The position numbers and the translations under genes were made by a program. 29,167 bases of DNA from a virus: positions 1-29,167 of the IMG/VR virus record IMGVR_UViG_3300045256_000311; one strand, 5' to 3'. The notes beneath the pieces were generated by a model that worked only from the letters and a program-made list of their open reading frames with translations, had not been told where the DNA came from and ran no database searches. Shown piece by piece: positions 23,552 to 29,167 of this stretch; position 1 is the first letter of the stretch, and each line of letters starts with the position of its first letter.

Positions 23552-24538
23552 TTACGTCCCGGTGTGCCGAAGTTCGCCATTCAGCAGTTCGCGATTCGCC
23601 CGGAGGTCCGGCCCCGCGAGCTTGATCAGCACGGTATTCGCCCGGTCCGTGAGGCGGCTGAACAGCGCCTGCCCGTACACGTCGATTAGCGCCTTGCCGT
23701 CGCAGTTCGTCGTGACGATCGTCGGCCGCTTGCTGGAATAGCGGGATTCGATCACCTGCTTCATCAGCCGGAACTCGGTGTCGTTGAGCCGGTTGCCGCC
23801 GATGTCGTCCAGCACGAGAAAGTGGGCGTCACGGAACCCGCTCGCGCCGTACCGCTTGTGCTTCGCCGCGGCGCGGCGTTGCCGGTCGAGCAGTTGCGAC
23901 TCCGTGACAAAGCGGAACTGGTCACAGTCCCACGGTGCGGCGTCGGACGCGCCACGGCTTATCGCGGTGAAGAGGGCGCGGGCCGCGATCTGTGACTTGC
24001 CCGTGCCGGCCGGGCCGGTGATCAGCAGGATGCCGGAGGATCGTCCAAGCCAGCCGGAGGCGACGTCCAACGCGGCCCGCTGGTGATCGGCCGGCCAGAG
24101 CTTGGTCGCGGCGACAGCGGCGAGGTCCGGCCCCGCCGCGTCTGCGAGGCGGGAGAGTGCGGCATCGCGACGACTCAGGGACTCGCGGCGATCGCGCTCT
24201 TGGCGGATCGCGGTCAACAGTTCGGCCGGCAGCACGTCCTTGGGATGGTGCAGCGCAGGCATGTGGTCGAGAGCGCGCATGATCTGCGATTCGGTCAGGC
24301 TCGCCGGCGAAGTCGAATATTCCGCGAGTGTCCGGCGGCGGTAGCGCTCACGCTCTTCGAGGCCGGGCCAGACGGTGCCGAGCAGGTCGAGTTCGGCATC
24401 GGTCATGTCGGCCGGCCGCTTCGCCTCAAGCAGTGCGCGGCAAGCCAGTTCCGCGTCGTTCGCGGGGCCGGGTGACGGCGGGGTCGGGGCCGGCGAGTCG
24501 CTGTCGAACAACGATGTCATGCGGTTGGTGGTGTCCAT
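23552..24538 (-). CDS. DnaC-like replicative helicase loader (AAA+ ATPase)
   Basis: 328 residues. The N-terminal ~150 residues are charged and helical, suitable for helicase or initiator contact. The AAA+ domain has Walker A GPAGTGKS at about 175-182, Walker B FLVLDDIG at about 240-247, sensor I TTN at about 276-278, and SRLTDRA at about 294-300 with the arginine finger. This is the DnaC/IstB pattern. It would load the host DnaB helicase at the phage origin. It follows the initiator gene by 23 bases, the same order as lambda O-P-like cassettes. Confidence 0.9.
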   Translation of the reverse strand: MDTTNRMTSLFDSDSPAPTPPSPGPANDAELACRALLEAKRPADMTDAELDLLGTVWPGLEERERYRRRTLAEYSTSPASLTESQIMRALDHMPALHHPKDVLPAELLTAIRQERDRRESLSRRDAALSRLADAAGPDLAAVAATKLWPADHQRAALDVASGWLGRSSGILLITGPAGTGKSQIAARALFTAISRGASDAAPWDCDQFRFVTESQLLDRQRRAAAKHKRYGASGFRDAHFLVLDDIGGNRLNDTEFRLMKQVIESRYSSKRPTIVTTNCDGKALIDVYGQALFSRLTDRANTVLIKLAGPDLRANRELLNGELRHTGT

Positions 24539-24561
24539 GTCGGACCTCCGTTGATGGGATG

Positions 24562-26028
24562 TCAGGCGAGCTCTGGGAAGTTCCTCAGGGCGGTAGCGAG
24601 CACTTCGTCACGCGGGCGTTGCTCAGCCCGCCATGCTCCGATGGGCTGGTAGCTGGTGGCCGGCTTGGGCGCTGCCGCGGGCTGGCCGGCGAGCACGCGG
24701 GCGACGACGGCCAGCACCTGCCGGTTGCTCGGGGCTGCTTCATCCAGGTCGGGCGGAGTGCTCATCCATGCCAGGGCCGCGGCGATGTCGGGCCAGCGGG
24801 TGGCGATCGTGAGCAAGGTGTTGATCGCGTCGGGCCGGGGCCGGGTGGAGAGGATCGACTTCACCGAGCCGATCAGCCGCCCCATCGCCGGCAGGCGGAG
24901 CGGCAGGCGCAGGCGCTCGCGGACGTGAGCTGCTGCGGCCCAATAGGCTGCCGCGATCTGCGCCTCACTCGCGTCGTCGTCGATCTTGCTCGGGTCGGCC
25001 GGGGTGGCGCGATGCCAGTGGCCGGCCGCGGGCGGGAGCGACGCGAGCGCGTCGGCCGGGGCATCGAGGCCGGCCGTGCCGAACTTCAGCCAGCGCGTCA
25101 TCGCATCGGCGCTGGCGCAGATGCGGACCTTGGCCGCGTCATCGAGCTTCACCCGGCCGGCCCCGGCCTTGGCCTTGCCCTTCGCCGGGGCCTTCGGCCG
25201 GCGGGCCGGCTCGTCGGGCCGATCCTCTCGGGGCCGCGGCTCAGCCCCACTCTCTGCCGCGGGGGACAGGTCGGGCCTCACCTCACTGGGCCTCACCTCG
25301 TCACGCGGCGTAGCCGCTCCCGATGGGGCCTCCGCTCCGCGGCCACTCTCGATACCGCGGGTAGGATGCTCCGCCCTGCCCTCCGCGGAGGTCGCTCCGC
25401 TCCCCTCGCTGAAGGACGCGGAGGAAGTAGGCCCCCGCGACGCCGCAGGCGGAGCGATAGCCGCCGCAGGCGGCGAGGCGGCGTCAGCCGCCATCTTCTC
25501 TTCTACTCTCCTCTTCTCTTTCTCTTCTTCCGTTTCTCTTATTAGGGGGTCGTTTGTGACCCCGGTGGGGGTGTCGTTTGCGACACCGGTACCCGTGTCG
25601 TCCGCGACACCAGTGGTGTCTTTCACGACACCGGTGCCATTTGTGACACCGGTGTCATCCGCGACACCAGTGTCTTCCCCGACACCGGTATGTGATCCCC
25701 GCTGCCGGAGCGAAGCGACGATCCGGGCCACCGTCGCCGCGTCGTCGAAGTTCGCCATGCGGTAGTGCCGGGTGAAGCCGCTGACGTCCTGCACGACTTC
25801 GAGGATGCCCGCGGCCACGAGCCGGGAGCGAATCCGCTTCACGGCACGCGGCTGCTTGTGGAGGCGCTTGGCGAGCGTTGAGGATCCAACCGCGATCGTC
25901 GGCACGTAGGTCTGAAGCACCGGCAGCAGGCCCCGCTCGCCGTCATCGAGCAGCGGCCAGACGTCAGTCATCAGGTGGTTAGCGAGGAACGCGAAACCTC
26001 GCTGGCGGCGGTCGGTGTGGTCGGACAT
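24562..26028 (-). CDS. Phage replication initiator with internal origin repeats
   Basis: 488 residues from ATG 26028; the upstream 37 residues of open frame are arginine-rich and lie over palindromes. The N-terminal domain (about 10-95) looks winged-helix: LMTDVWPLLDDGERGLLPVL, GSSTLAKRLHKQPRAVKRIR, LVAAGILEVVQDVSGFTRHY, like RepA/O-type initiators. Residues about 114-160 repeat TGV-x-DDTGV, encoded by an iteron-like DNA array. Then come a Glu/Lys/Arg stretch RETEEEKEKRRVEEK, a long Pro/Ala/Ser linker, and a C-terminal helical domain with RLPLRLPAMGRLIGSVKSIL. The layout (DNA-binding domain, repeats plus A/T-rich tract inside the gene, loader gene next) parallels lambda O. The initiator role is inferred from layout rather than strong family similarity. 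Confidence 0.78.
   Translation of the reverse strand: MSDHTDRRQRGFAFLANHLMTDVWPLLDDGERGLLPVLQTYVPTIAVGSSTLAKRLHKQPRAVKRIRSRLVAAGILEVVQDVSGFTRHYRMANFDDAATVARIVASLRQRGSHTGVGEDTGVADDTGVTNGTGVVKDTTGVADDTGTGVANDTPTGVTNDPLIRETEEEKEKRRVEEKMAADAASPPAAAIAPPAASRGPTSSASFSEGSGATSAEGRAEHPTRGIESGRGAEAPSGAATPRDEVRPSEVRPDLSPAAESGAEPRPREDRPDEPARRPKAPAKGKAKAGAGRVKLDDAAKVRICASADAMTRWLKFGTAGLDAPADALASLPPAAGHWHRATPADPSKIDDDASEAQIAAAYWAAAAHVRERLRLPLRLPAMGRLIGSVKSILSTRPRPDAINTLLTIATRWPDIAAALAWMSTPPDLDEAAPSNRQVLAVVARVLAGQPAAAPKPATSYQPIGAWRAEQRPRDEVLATALRNFPELA
25494..25544. other. Polypurine/polypyrimidine tract beside iterons, candidate unwinding element
   Basis: About 51 bases that are almost all C and T on the + strand (A and G on the coding strand), clearly richer in A/T than the surrounding DNA. 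It encodes the charged segment RETEEEKEKRRVEEK. It directly adjoins the repeat array on the same side where lambda has its A/T-rich unwinding region within gene O. Confidence 0.55.
25547..25689. repeat. Iteron-like array (seven copies) inside the initiator gene, candidate phage origin
   Basis: Seven degenerate copies with consensus GTGTCGTCCGCGACACCGGT, at 25547, 25571, 25595, 25616, 25636 (shortened), 25652 and 25670. The last four start-to-start steps are 18 bases or close to it, and the first ones 21-24. Most copies are themselves palindromic (GTGTCG ... CGACAC). Spacing in multiples of three keeps the protein frame (TGV-x-DDTGV repeats). Confidence 0.72.
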
Positions 26029-26048
26029 GGTGCGGCCCTCAAATGGAC

Positions 26049-26076
26049 GCGGCCCGTCGTTGGCGCGACGGGCCGC
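26049..26076. promoter_or_regulatory. Perfect 11-bp inverted repeat just upstream of the initiator gene
   Basis: GCGGCCCGTCG, a six-base spacer, then CGACGGGCCGC. It lies 20 bases upstream of ATG 26028, in the leader of the initiator gene. It could be an operator, a leader hairpin or an origin-associated site. No T-run follows on the leftward strand, so it is not a standard terminator. Confidence 0.6.
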
Positions 26077-26080
26077 AAGT

Positions 26081-26124
26081 GCGAGGGCACGCACTGTGGA
26101 TCGTTGTGAACGTCGTGCCCTCGC
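26081..26124. promoter_or_regulatory. Second 11-bp inverted repeat upstream of the initiator gene
   Basis: Arms GCGAGGGCACG (26081-26091) and CGTGCCCTCGC (26114-26124) are perfect and separated by 22 bases. The element abuts the first palindrome with a four-base gap, forming a double dyad in the leader of the replication operon. Together with 26125-26256, for which I see no gene, this is the control region of the leftward early genes. Confidence 0.6.
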
Positions 26125-26256
26125 AGCGCGCGTCGCCAAACGCTTTCACCCAACGCTACGTCGGGCGGCTGCTCACTTCGCCATTCCGTGAACATCGGTA
26201 TGCCCGACGACTCAGGTGGCTACACGTCCACTCGGGGATCGGCCCGGCCGATGAAC

Positions 26257-26287
26257 AAAAAATCGCCCGACCCACGAGGCCGGGCGA
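26257..26287 (-). terminator. Rho-independent terminator for 26355-26702
   Basis: On the leftward strand TCGCCCG pairs with CGGGCGA around an 11-base loop that can pair further (GG with CC), followed directly by TTTTTT. Stem plus T-run is the textbook form. It separates the small gene upstream from the replication operon. Confidence 0.78.
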
Positions 26288-26354
26288 CTCAAGCGGATGT
26301 CGCCGGCCGGAGGCTGCCGGGGCGACACGGGATGCTACGGCGAGGCCGGCCGGC

Positions 26355-26702
26355 CTACGCCACTTCTACGTCGGCCTCGGGGCCGAACACTCCCTGCGCC
26401 GTCTCCACGAGCTTGCCGGTGGGCTGGCCGGCGCTGTCATAGGCGTCGCGGAGGTCCAGCCCCAAGGGTTCGATCGTCTTGCGATGCGTGGCGATGTTGT
26501 CGTGAAACGGCGCCAGCCGCACGACGACGGCGGCGACGGCTGACCACTCGCCGACCAGCTCCGCGGCCTCGTGGTCACTGCCGGCCCGATAGAGGATGCG
26601 AACGGTCCTCGGGTCGGCGTAATCGAGAGCGGGCCGACGCGGGGGCCGTGCGGGGTCGGGGTTGACGATGATCGCATTGAGGGTGGTGGTCGTGTAGGCC
26701 AT
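26355..26702 (-). CDS. Hypothetical phage early protein
   Basis: 115 residues from ATG 26702 (MAYTTTTLNAIIVNPD); an ATG nine bases upstream is too close to the GGGGAGA ribosome site. It contains RTVRILYRAGSDHEAAELVG, EWSAVAAVVVRLAPFHDNIA and ends FGPEADVEVA. Codon use with G/C third positions supports a real gene, and a clear terminator follows it. No family recognised. Its own promoter must lie in 26703-26983. It could be an early or regulatory phage protein, but nothing in the sequence shows this. Confidence 0.68.
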   Translation of the reverse strand: MAYTTTTLNAIIVNPDPARPPRRPALDYADPRTVRILYRAGSDHEAAELVGEWSAVAAVVVRLAPFHDNIATHRKTIEPLGLDLRDAYDSAGQPTGKLVETAQGVFGPEADVEVA

Positions 26703-26983
26703 GCCGGGCATTCTCCCCGATGATTCCTGCTGGCCTCGTGGCGGCAGATCAGATTTCCGTGGTGGGGCCTTCGGCGGGTGATCCTCATAGATCAGGTTCG
26801 ACCCGGCCCCGCGGGTGCGACGCAGGGGCCGCAGGGTTCCTGTAGCACGTCCACGAGCAGGGCGAAGATTCCGGCCGTAGGTGCTGGACAGCGCTCCGCC
26901 GCGGGCGGGCCTTGAAGTGATGTCGCGGGATCACTCCCCGCGAACTCTGCCCGTATGCCGGCCGGCCTGCCGACAGGCAGAGC
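26703..26983. promoter_or_regulatory. Divergent intergenic region with small hairpins
   Basis: 281 bases between a leftward and a rightward gene, so promoters for both are expected here. Visible structures are CGCGGG/CCCGCG around a seven-base loop (26924-26942) and GCCTG/CAGGC just before the ATG at 26984. No consensus -35/-10 pair could be defended. Confidence 0.45.
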
Positions 26984-27364
26984 ATGACCACCACCATCGA
27001 CGCCCCGCCGACCACGGACACCAACGCGCTGGCCATCGTCGTCGCCCGCGTCATTCGGGACGCCGCTGCGGCTGAGGGAGAGACGCGCCGTAGCGAGGCC
27101 GACGCCATCGCCGCGCTGCTCGCCGAGCCTGCCGCGTGGCTGGACTGGCCCCCGGATGACCGCGACGATCTGGAGGATGAGGTGTATGAGTGGGCATCGG
27201 ACGCGGAGGCGTGCGACGTGCCGCGCCTCTCCGCGATGCTCGCCGTGAGGCCGCTGGCCAAGGTGGATGCCGAACTTCACCGCTGGGCAACGCGGGCGAT
27301 CATCGCAGCCTATGACGGACCTACGCCGATCGTGCCGCCGAGCGGGCCGCTGGTCGAGTTGTAG
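26984..27364 (+). CDS. Hypothetical acidic protein
   Basis: 126 residues from ATG 26984. It is acidic and helical: NALAIVVARVIRDAAAAEGE, ADAIAALLAEPAAWLDWPPD, DRDDLEDEVYEWASDAEACD. The G/C-rich third positions and protein-like composition argue that this frame, not the opposite-strand frames over the same region, is the gene. Strong net negative charge would fit a DNA-mimic or binding-partner protein, but that is speculation. No family recognised. Only a weak ribosome site (CAGGCAGAG) precedes it. Confidence 0.65.
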   Translation: MTTTIDAPPTTDTNALAIVVARVIRDAAAAEGETRRSEADAIAALLAEPAAWLDWPPDDRDDLEDEVYEWASDAEACDVPRLSAMLAVRPLAKVDAELHRWATRAIIAAYDGPTPIVPPSGPLVEL

Positions 27365-27507
27365 CGATCCTTATTGACGGTCCTTCCGACTAGGTGGACC
27401 GGATCGTCACCGTCGTTACCGTGAAGCACCTAACAGGTGGCACCACTGCGGCGGTATGCCGCTGTCGCGGCCCTTCCCCCCACCCTATGCCTGCGGGGCC
27501 GACCGTT

Positions 27508-27550
27508 TAGCCTCCTCACAGCAGCACGGCTAACGCTGCCCAGGAGGCTA
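27508..27550 (+). promoter_or_regulatory. Hairpin that would hide the ribosome binding site of the next gene
   Basis: TAGCCTCCT (27508-27516) is perfectly complementary to AGGAGGCTA (27542-27550). The latter contains the AGGAGG ribosome site eight bases before ATG 27556. Inside the loop GCAGC and GCTGC can pair as a second stem. In the RNA this would block translation until opened. Confidence 0.62.
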
Positions 27551-27555
27551 TTGCA

Positions 27556-28161
27556 ATGGCAAGCGCTTTGGACGATCTACGAGCACTGCTCTCCGATACC
27601 CCGAAGGGCCCGGTCGACTCCGATTCGCCGGTCGCCAGTTTGCTGACGGTTGTATGGGCTGCAGACCACGAGGGAGTTGCGCCGACCAAGATGCGGTCTA
27701 GCAAGCTGCATCGCGCGGAAGACTTCAGGTGGGCCCCGCCTGAGTTCTCGTTCATGATCGAGCGCCATGGGGGATACTGTGAAGGGTCCAGTCGGGCTGA
27801 ACTGCACCGTTGGTCGCTGAACACGATTACCGGCAGATGGAACATCACCAAGACAGGCCATCGGCAGCTGACGCCGATGTCAAAGCGGATGGATCTGAAG
27901 ACGCCCGCTCGGGAGGTCGCCACCGCAATCGTGCGCCGGCGAAAGGACAAGCGTTTGAAGTGGGACGCCGACGGTAACGCGGTGCGAGTTCTCGTCGGTG
28001 ACTTCATCACCGCGAACAACAAGCAGACCCTTGGATCGCGACGCAAGCGATTCCGGCTTGAGTTGGAGGCGATACTTAAGCCAAACGGTTGGCAACCAGC
28101 ACCCGGCCGCGCCGTCGGCACCTATAGCCGGCCGGCCCAAGCGCGACCTAAGCGGAAGTAG
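27556..28161 (+). CDS. Hypothetical basic protein
   Basis: 201 residues from ATG 27556, with AGGAGG at ideal spacing. It begins MASALDDLRALLSDTPKGPV and is increasingly basic, ending RPAQARPKRK. Segments such as RWNITKTGHRQLTPMSKRMD and VATAIVRRRKDKRLKWDADG suggest nucleic-acid contact, but no known domain is recognised. Its codon use is less G/C-extreme than that of the phage block, closer to the DISARM-side genes. The leader hairpin implies translational control. Function unassigned. Confidence 0.72.
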   Translation: MASALDDLRALLSDTPKGPVDSDSPVASLLTVVWAADHEGVAPTKMRSSKLHRAEDFRWAPPEFSFMIERHGGYCEGSSRAELHRWSLNTITGRWNITKTGHRQLTPMSKRMDLKTPAREVATAIVRRRKDKRLKWDADGNAVRVLVGDFITANNKQTLGSRRKRFRLELEAILKPNGWQPAPGRAVGTYSRPAQARPKRK

Positions 28162-28518
28162 AGCCTTTTGGATGGGTTGGCACCAGCCGCGTACAGTCGT
28201 CCTCACGCGGGGCGCACCGGCATACATCACCCGATGACCACTGAACCCGCAGACGGCAGCTTCGCCCTCGATGCTCGCCCCGGCGAAGTAATGGCTGGCT
28301 GGCCCGGCCAGCCCGCATGGGCCCGCCGCTTTCCGATTCTCGCGCTGTCGCTCTGCCCATTTCGCCTTCTGCCGCTTCGCGATGTAGGTCTTGTGAGATG
28401 GATACCTGTGGGCGGGCCAGCCCCGCGGTTCGTGCGTGTGGCAAGTAGCCGCAGAGAGTAGTCGGTGGAACCGCTGCCGTAGAAGATTCACCGCGACGGA
28501 ACTGGAAACGGAGTACCC
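28162..28518. other. Intergenic region without a supported gene
   Basis: 357 bases between two rightward genes. A strong GGCTGGC/GCCAGCC stem with a three-base loop lies at 28297-28313, without a T-run. Frames on the opposite strand are open here but run through the coding strand of the neighbouring gene and look like shadows. An AACGGAG ribosome site at the right end serves the next gene. Confidence 0.45.
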
Positions 28519-29091
28519 ATGCGGTCCACTACTCAGTACGTCTACAAGACGACCCTCGCCAAGACCTACGGTCTCACGCCGAAGCTGATCGCCCTACTTG
28601 GACCCGCAGACAAAGAGGTGCCGAACAGGCATCACAGGTCTGGCCCGCCCTCTCTGCTCTACGCCGTCGATCGAGTTGAGCAGTTCGTCACTGAGCACGC
28701 CGCAGAGGTCGCTGATGCCGCAAGCAGGCGGAAGGCACGGTCAGAGTCCGCGGCCCGCGGAGTGGTGACCAAGACCACGAAGCTCATCGACGGCATCGAC
28801 GAGATCGGGCTGACGTGGAGTGAGCTGCCGCGGAAGTATCAGACACTGTTGGACCGCGCGGCGAGCCACGCTGTCGCCCGATACGGCGCTGCCGCCCACA
28901 CTCCCGGCTATGCGGGCGTCGTCGCCACGGTGCGGCACGAGTTCACGAACTATGATGAACTCCTGCGCCTGATCCACGGAAAGGTGGGATCGTCAGCCGC
29001 GTACGAGAGTATCAGGTCACGCCTCGATGACGAGATTGAGGCCAAGCTCGCGGAGCGGTACCCCCGCGTGCTACACGATGCAGCCGAGTGA
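28519..29091 (+). CDS. Hypothetical protein with possible DNA-binding N-terminus
   Basis: 190 residues from ATG 28519. The N-terminus KTTLAKTYGLTPKLIALLGP, then DKEVPNRHHRSGPPSLLYAV and DRVEQFV, resembles the recogniser module of small helix-turn-helix proteins in which a helix-turn-helix is followed by a basic wing and a (P)xxLY-x-x-x-RVE strand-helix. The rest is helical: KARSESAARGVVTKTTKLID and VRHEFTNYDELLRLIHGKVG. No enzyme motif. A regulatory or accessory role is possible but unproven. The stop at 29089-29091 is followed by the G/C-rich right end. Confidence 0.65.
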   Translation: MRSTTQYVYKTTLAKTYGLTPKLIALLGPADKEVPNRHHRSGPPSLLYAVDRVEQFVTEHAAEVADAASRRKARSESAARGVVTKTTKLIDGIDEIGLTWSELPRKYQTLLDRAASHAVARYGAAAHTPGYAGVVATVRHEFTNYDELLRLIHGKVGSSAAYESIRSRLDDEIEAKLAERYPRVLHDAAE

Positions 29092-29167
29092 TCACGGCCC
29101 ACTAACGGAAGCGGGGGGGGCCCCCCGGCCGGGCCCCGGAGGATTGTGAAAACGACGCCGGGCCAAA
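29092..29167. other. G/C homopolymer-rich right end
   Basis: Contains a run of eight G followed by six C and further GGCC-type repeats, then an unremarkable 30 bases. It could form a very stable hairpin or reflect the low-quality end of an assembled contig. No gene is supported here. Confidence 0.4.

Larger units (their letters stand above)
7356..26702 (-). mobile_element. Siphovirus-type prophage or phage genome segment (HK97-type head)
   Basis: About 19 kb of tightly packed leftward genes with start-stop overlaps. They run from replication (initiator, DnaC-like loader) through DNA-modification-type genes, TerS/TerL, portal, protease, capsid and connectors to tail tube, chaperones, tape measure and distal tail genes. 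This is the canonical order of a long-tailed, non-contractile phage. No integrase, repressor, holin, endolysin or convincing tail fibre was found, and no attachment-site repeat could be recognised, so the boundaries given are those of the leftward gene run rather than proven ends. The + strand genes at either side could also belong to the element. Confidence 0.85.

Noticed and set aside
25547-25689. CRISPR array
   Set aside because: The repeats are 18-24 bases with no spacer-like unique intervals and keep a reading frame; they are iterons or coding repeats.
26785-27280. Two overlapping leftward open frames opposite 26984-27364
   Set aside because: The rightward frame has better third-position G/C and protein-like composition; the leftward ones are Arg/Gly-rich and lack start signals.
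27880-28491. 203-residue leftward open frame
   Set aside because: Half of it is antisense to the gene at 27556-28161; the rest shows no recognisable motif and no ribosome site was identified.

Overview
The window is GC-rich bacterial DNA with almost no non-coding space. It has three parts: a defence operon reading rightwards, a long phage-derived block reading leftwards, and a short right flank of unassigned genes reading rightwards. No rRNA, tRNA or taxon-specific marker gene is present. A high-GC environmental bacterium is certain enough; Planctomycetota is only a guess from the general look of the phage proteins.

Left part (1-7346, + strand). The window opens inside a DNA cytosine-5 methyltransferase. 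It is followed by a complete sigma-70-family factor, a 1017-residue helicase with the DrmA layout, and a DUF1998/zinc-cluster protein with the DrmB layout. Methyltransferase + DrmA + DrmB is the core of a DISARM anti-phage system of the 5mC (class 2) kind. The unusual point is the full-length sigma factor between the methylase and drmA, whose 3' end overlaps the start of drmA. No DrmC-type phospholipase-D gene is visible; it may lie upstream of the window or be absent. Two small accessory genes follow: a protein of a family seen on plasmids and phages, and a DUF4177-like protein.

Middle part (7356-26702, - strand). This is a siphovirus-type prophage or phage genome read from right to left. 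A replication cassette comes first: an initiator with an internal iteron array, a DnaC-like loader, an HNH protein and small DNA-binding proteins. Then come a ParB-fold protein, a TET-associated-type DNA glycosyltransferase and a broken HNH gene. The HK97-type head module follows: TerS, TerL, portal, S78 protease, capsid and connectors. The tail module ends the block: terminator, tube, G/GT chaperones made by a -1 frameshift on A AAA AAC, tape measure, and four distal genes of unknown role. Integrase, repressor, lysis genes and a recognisable receptor-binding protein are not seen.

Right part (26703-29167, + strand). Three hypothetical genes are present; one has an RNA hairpin that would hide its ribosome binding site. 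The window ends in a G/C homopolymer-rich stretch that may be a contig end.

How it fits together: the phage late operon and the DISARM-side genes converge tail to tail with only nine bases between them. DISARM would methylate host DNA and attack unmodified incoming DNA, while the phage block encodes an enzyme predicted to add sugar to DNA bases. The most promising lead is the sigma factor, which may be a dedicated transcription factor of a defence operon.
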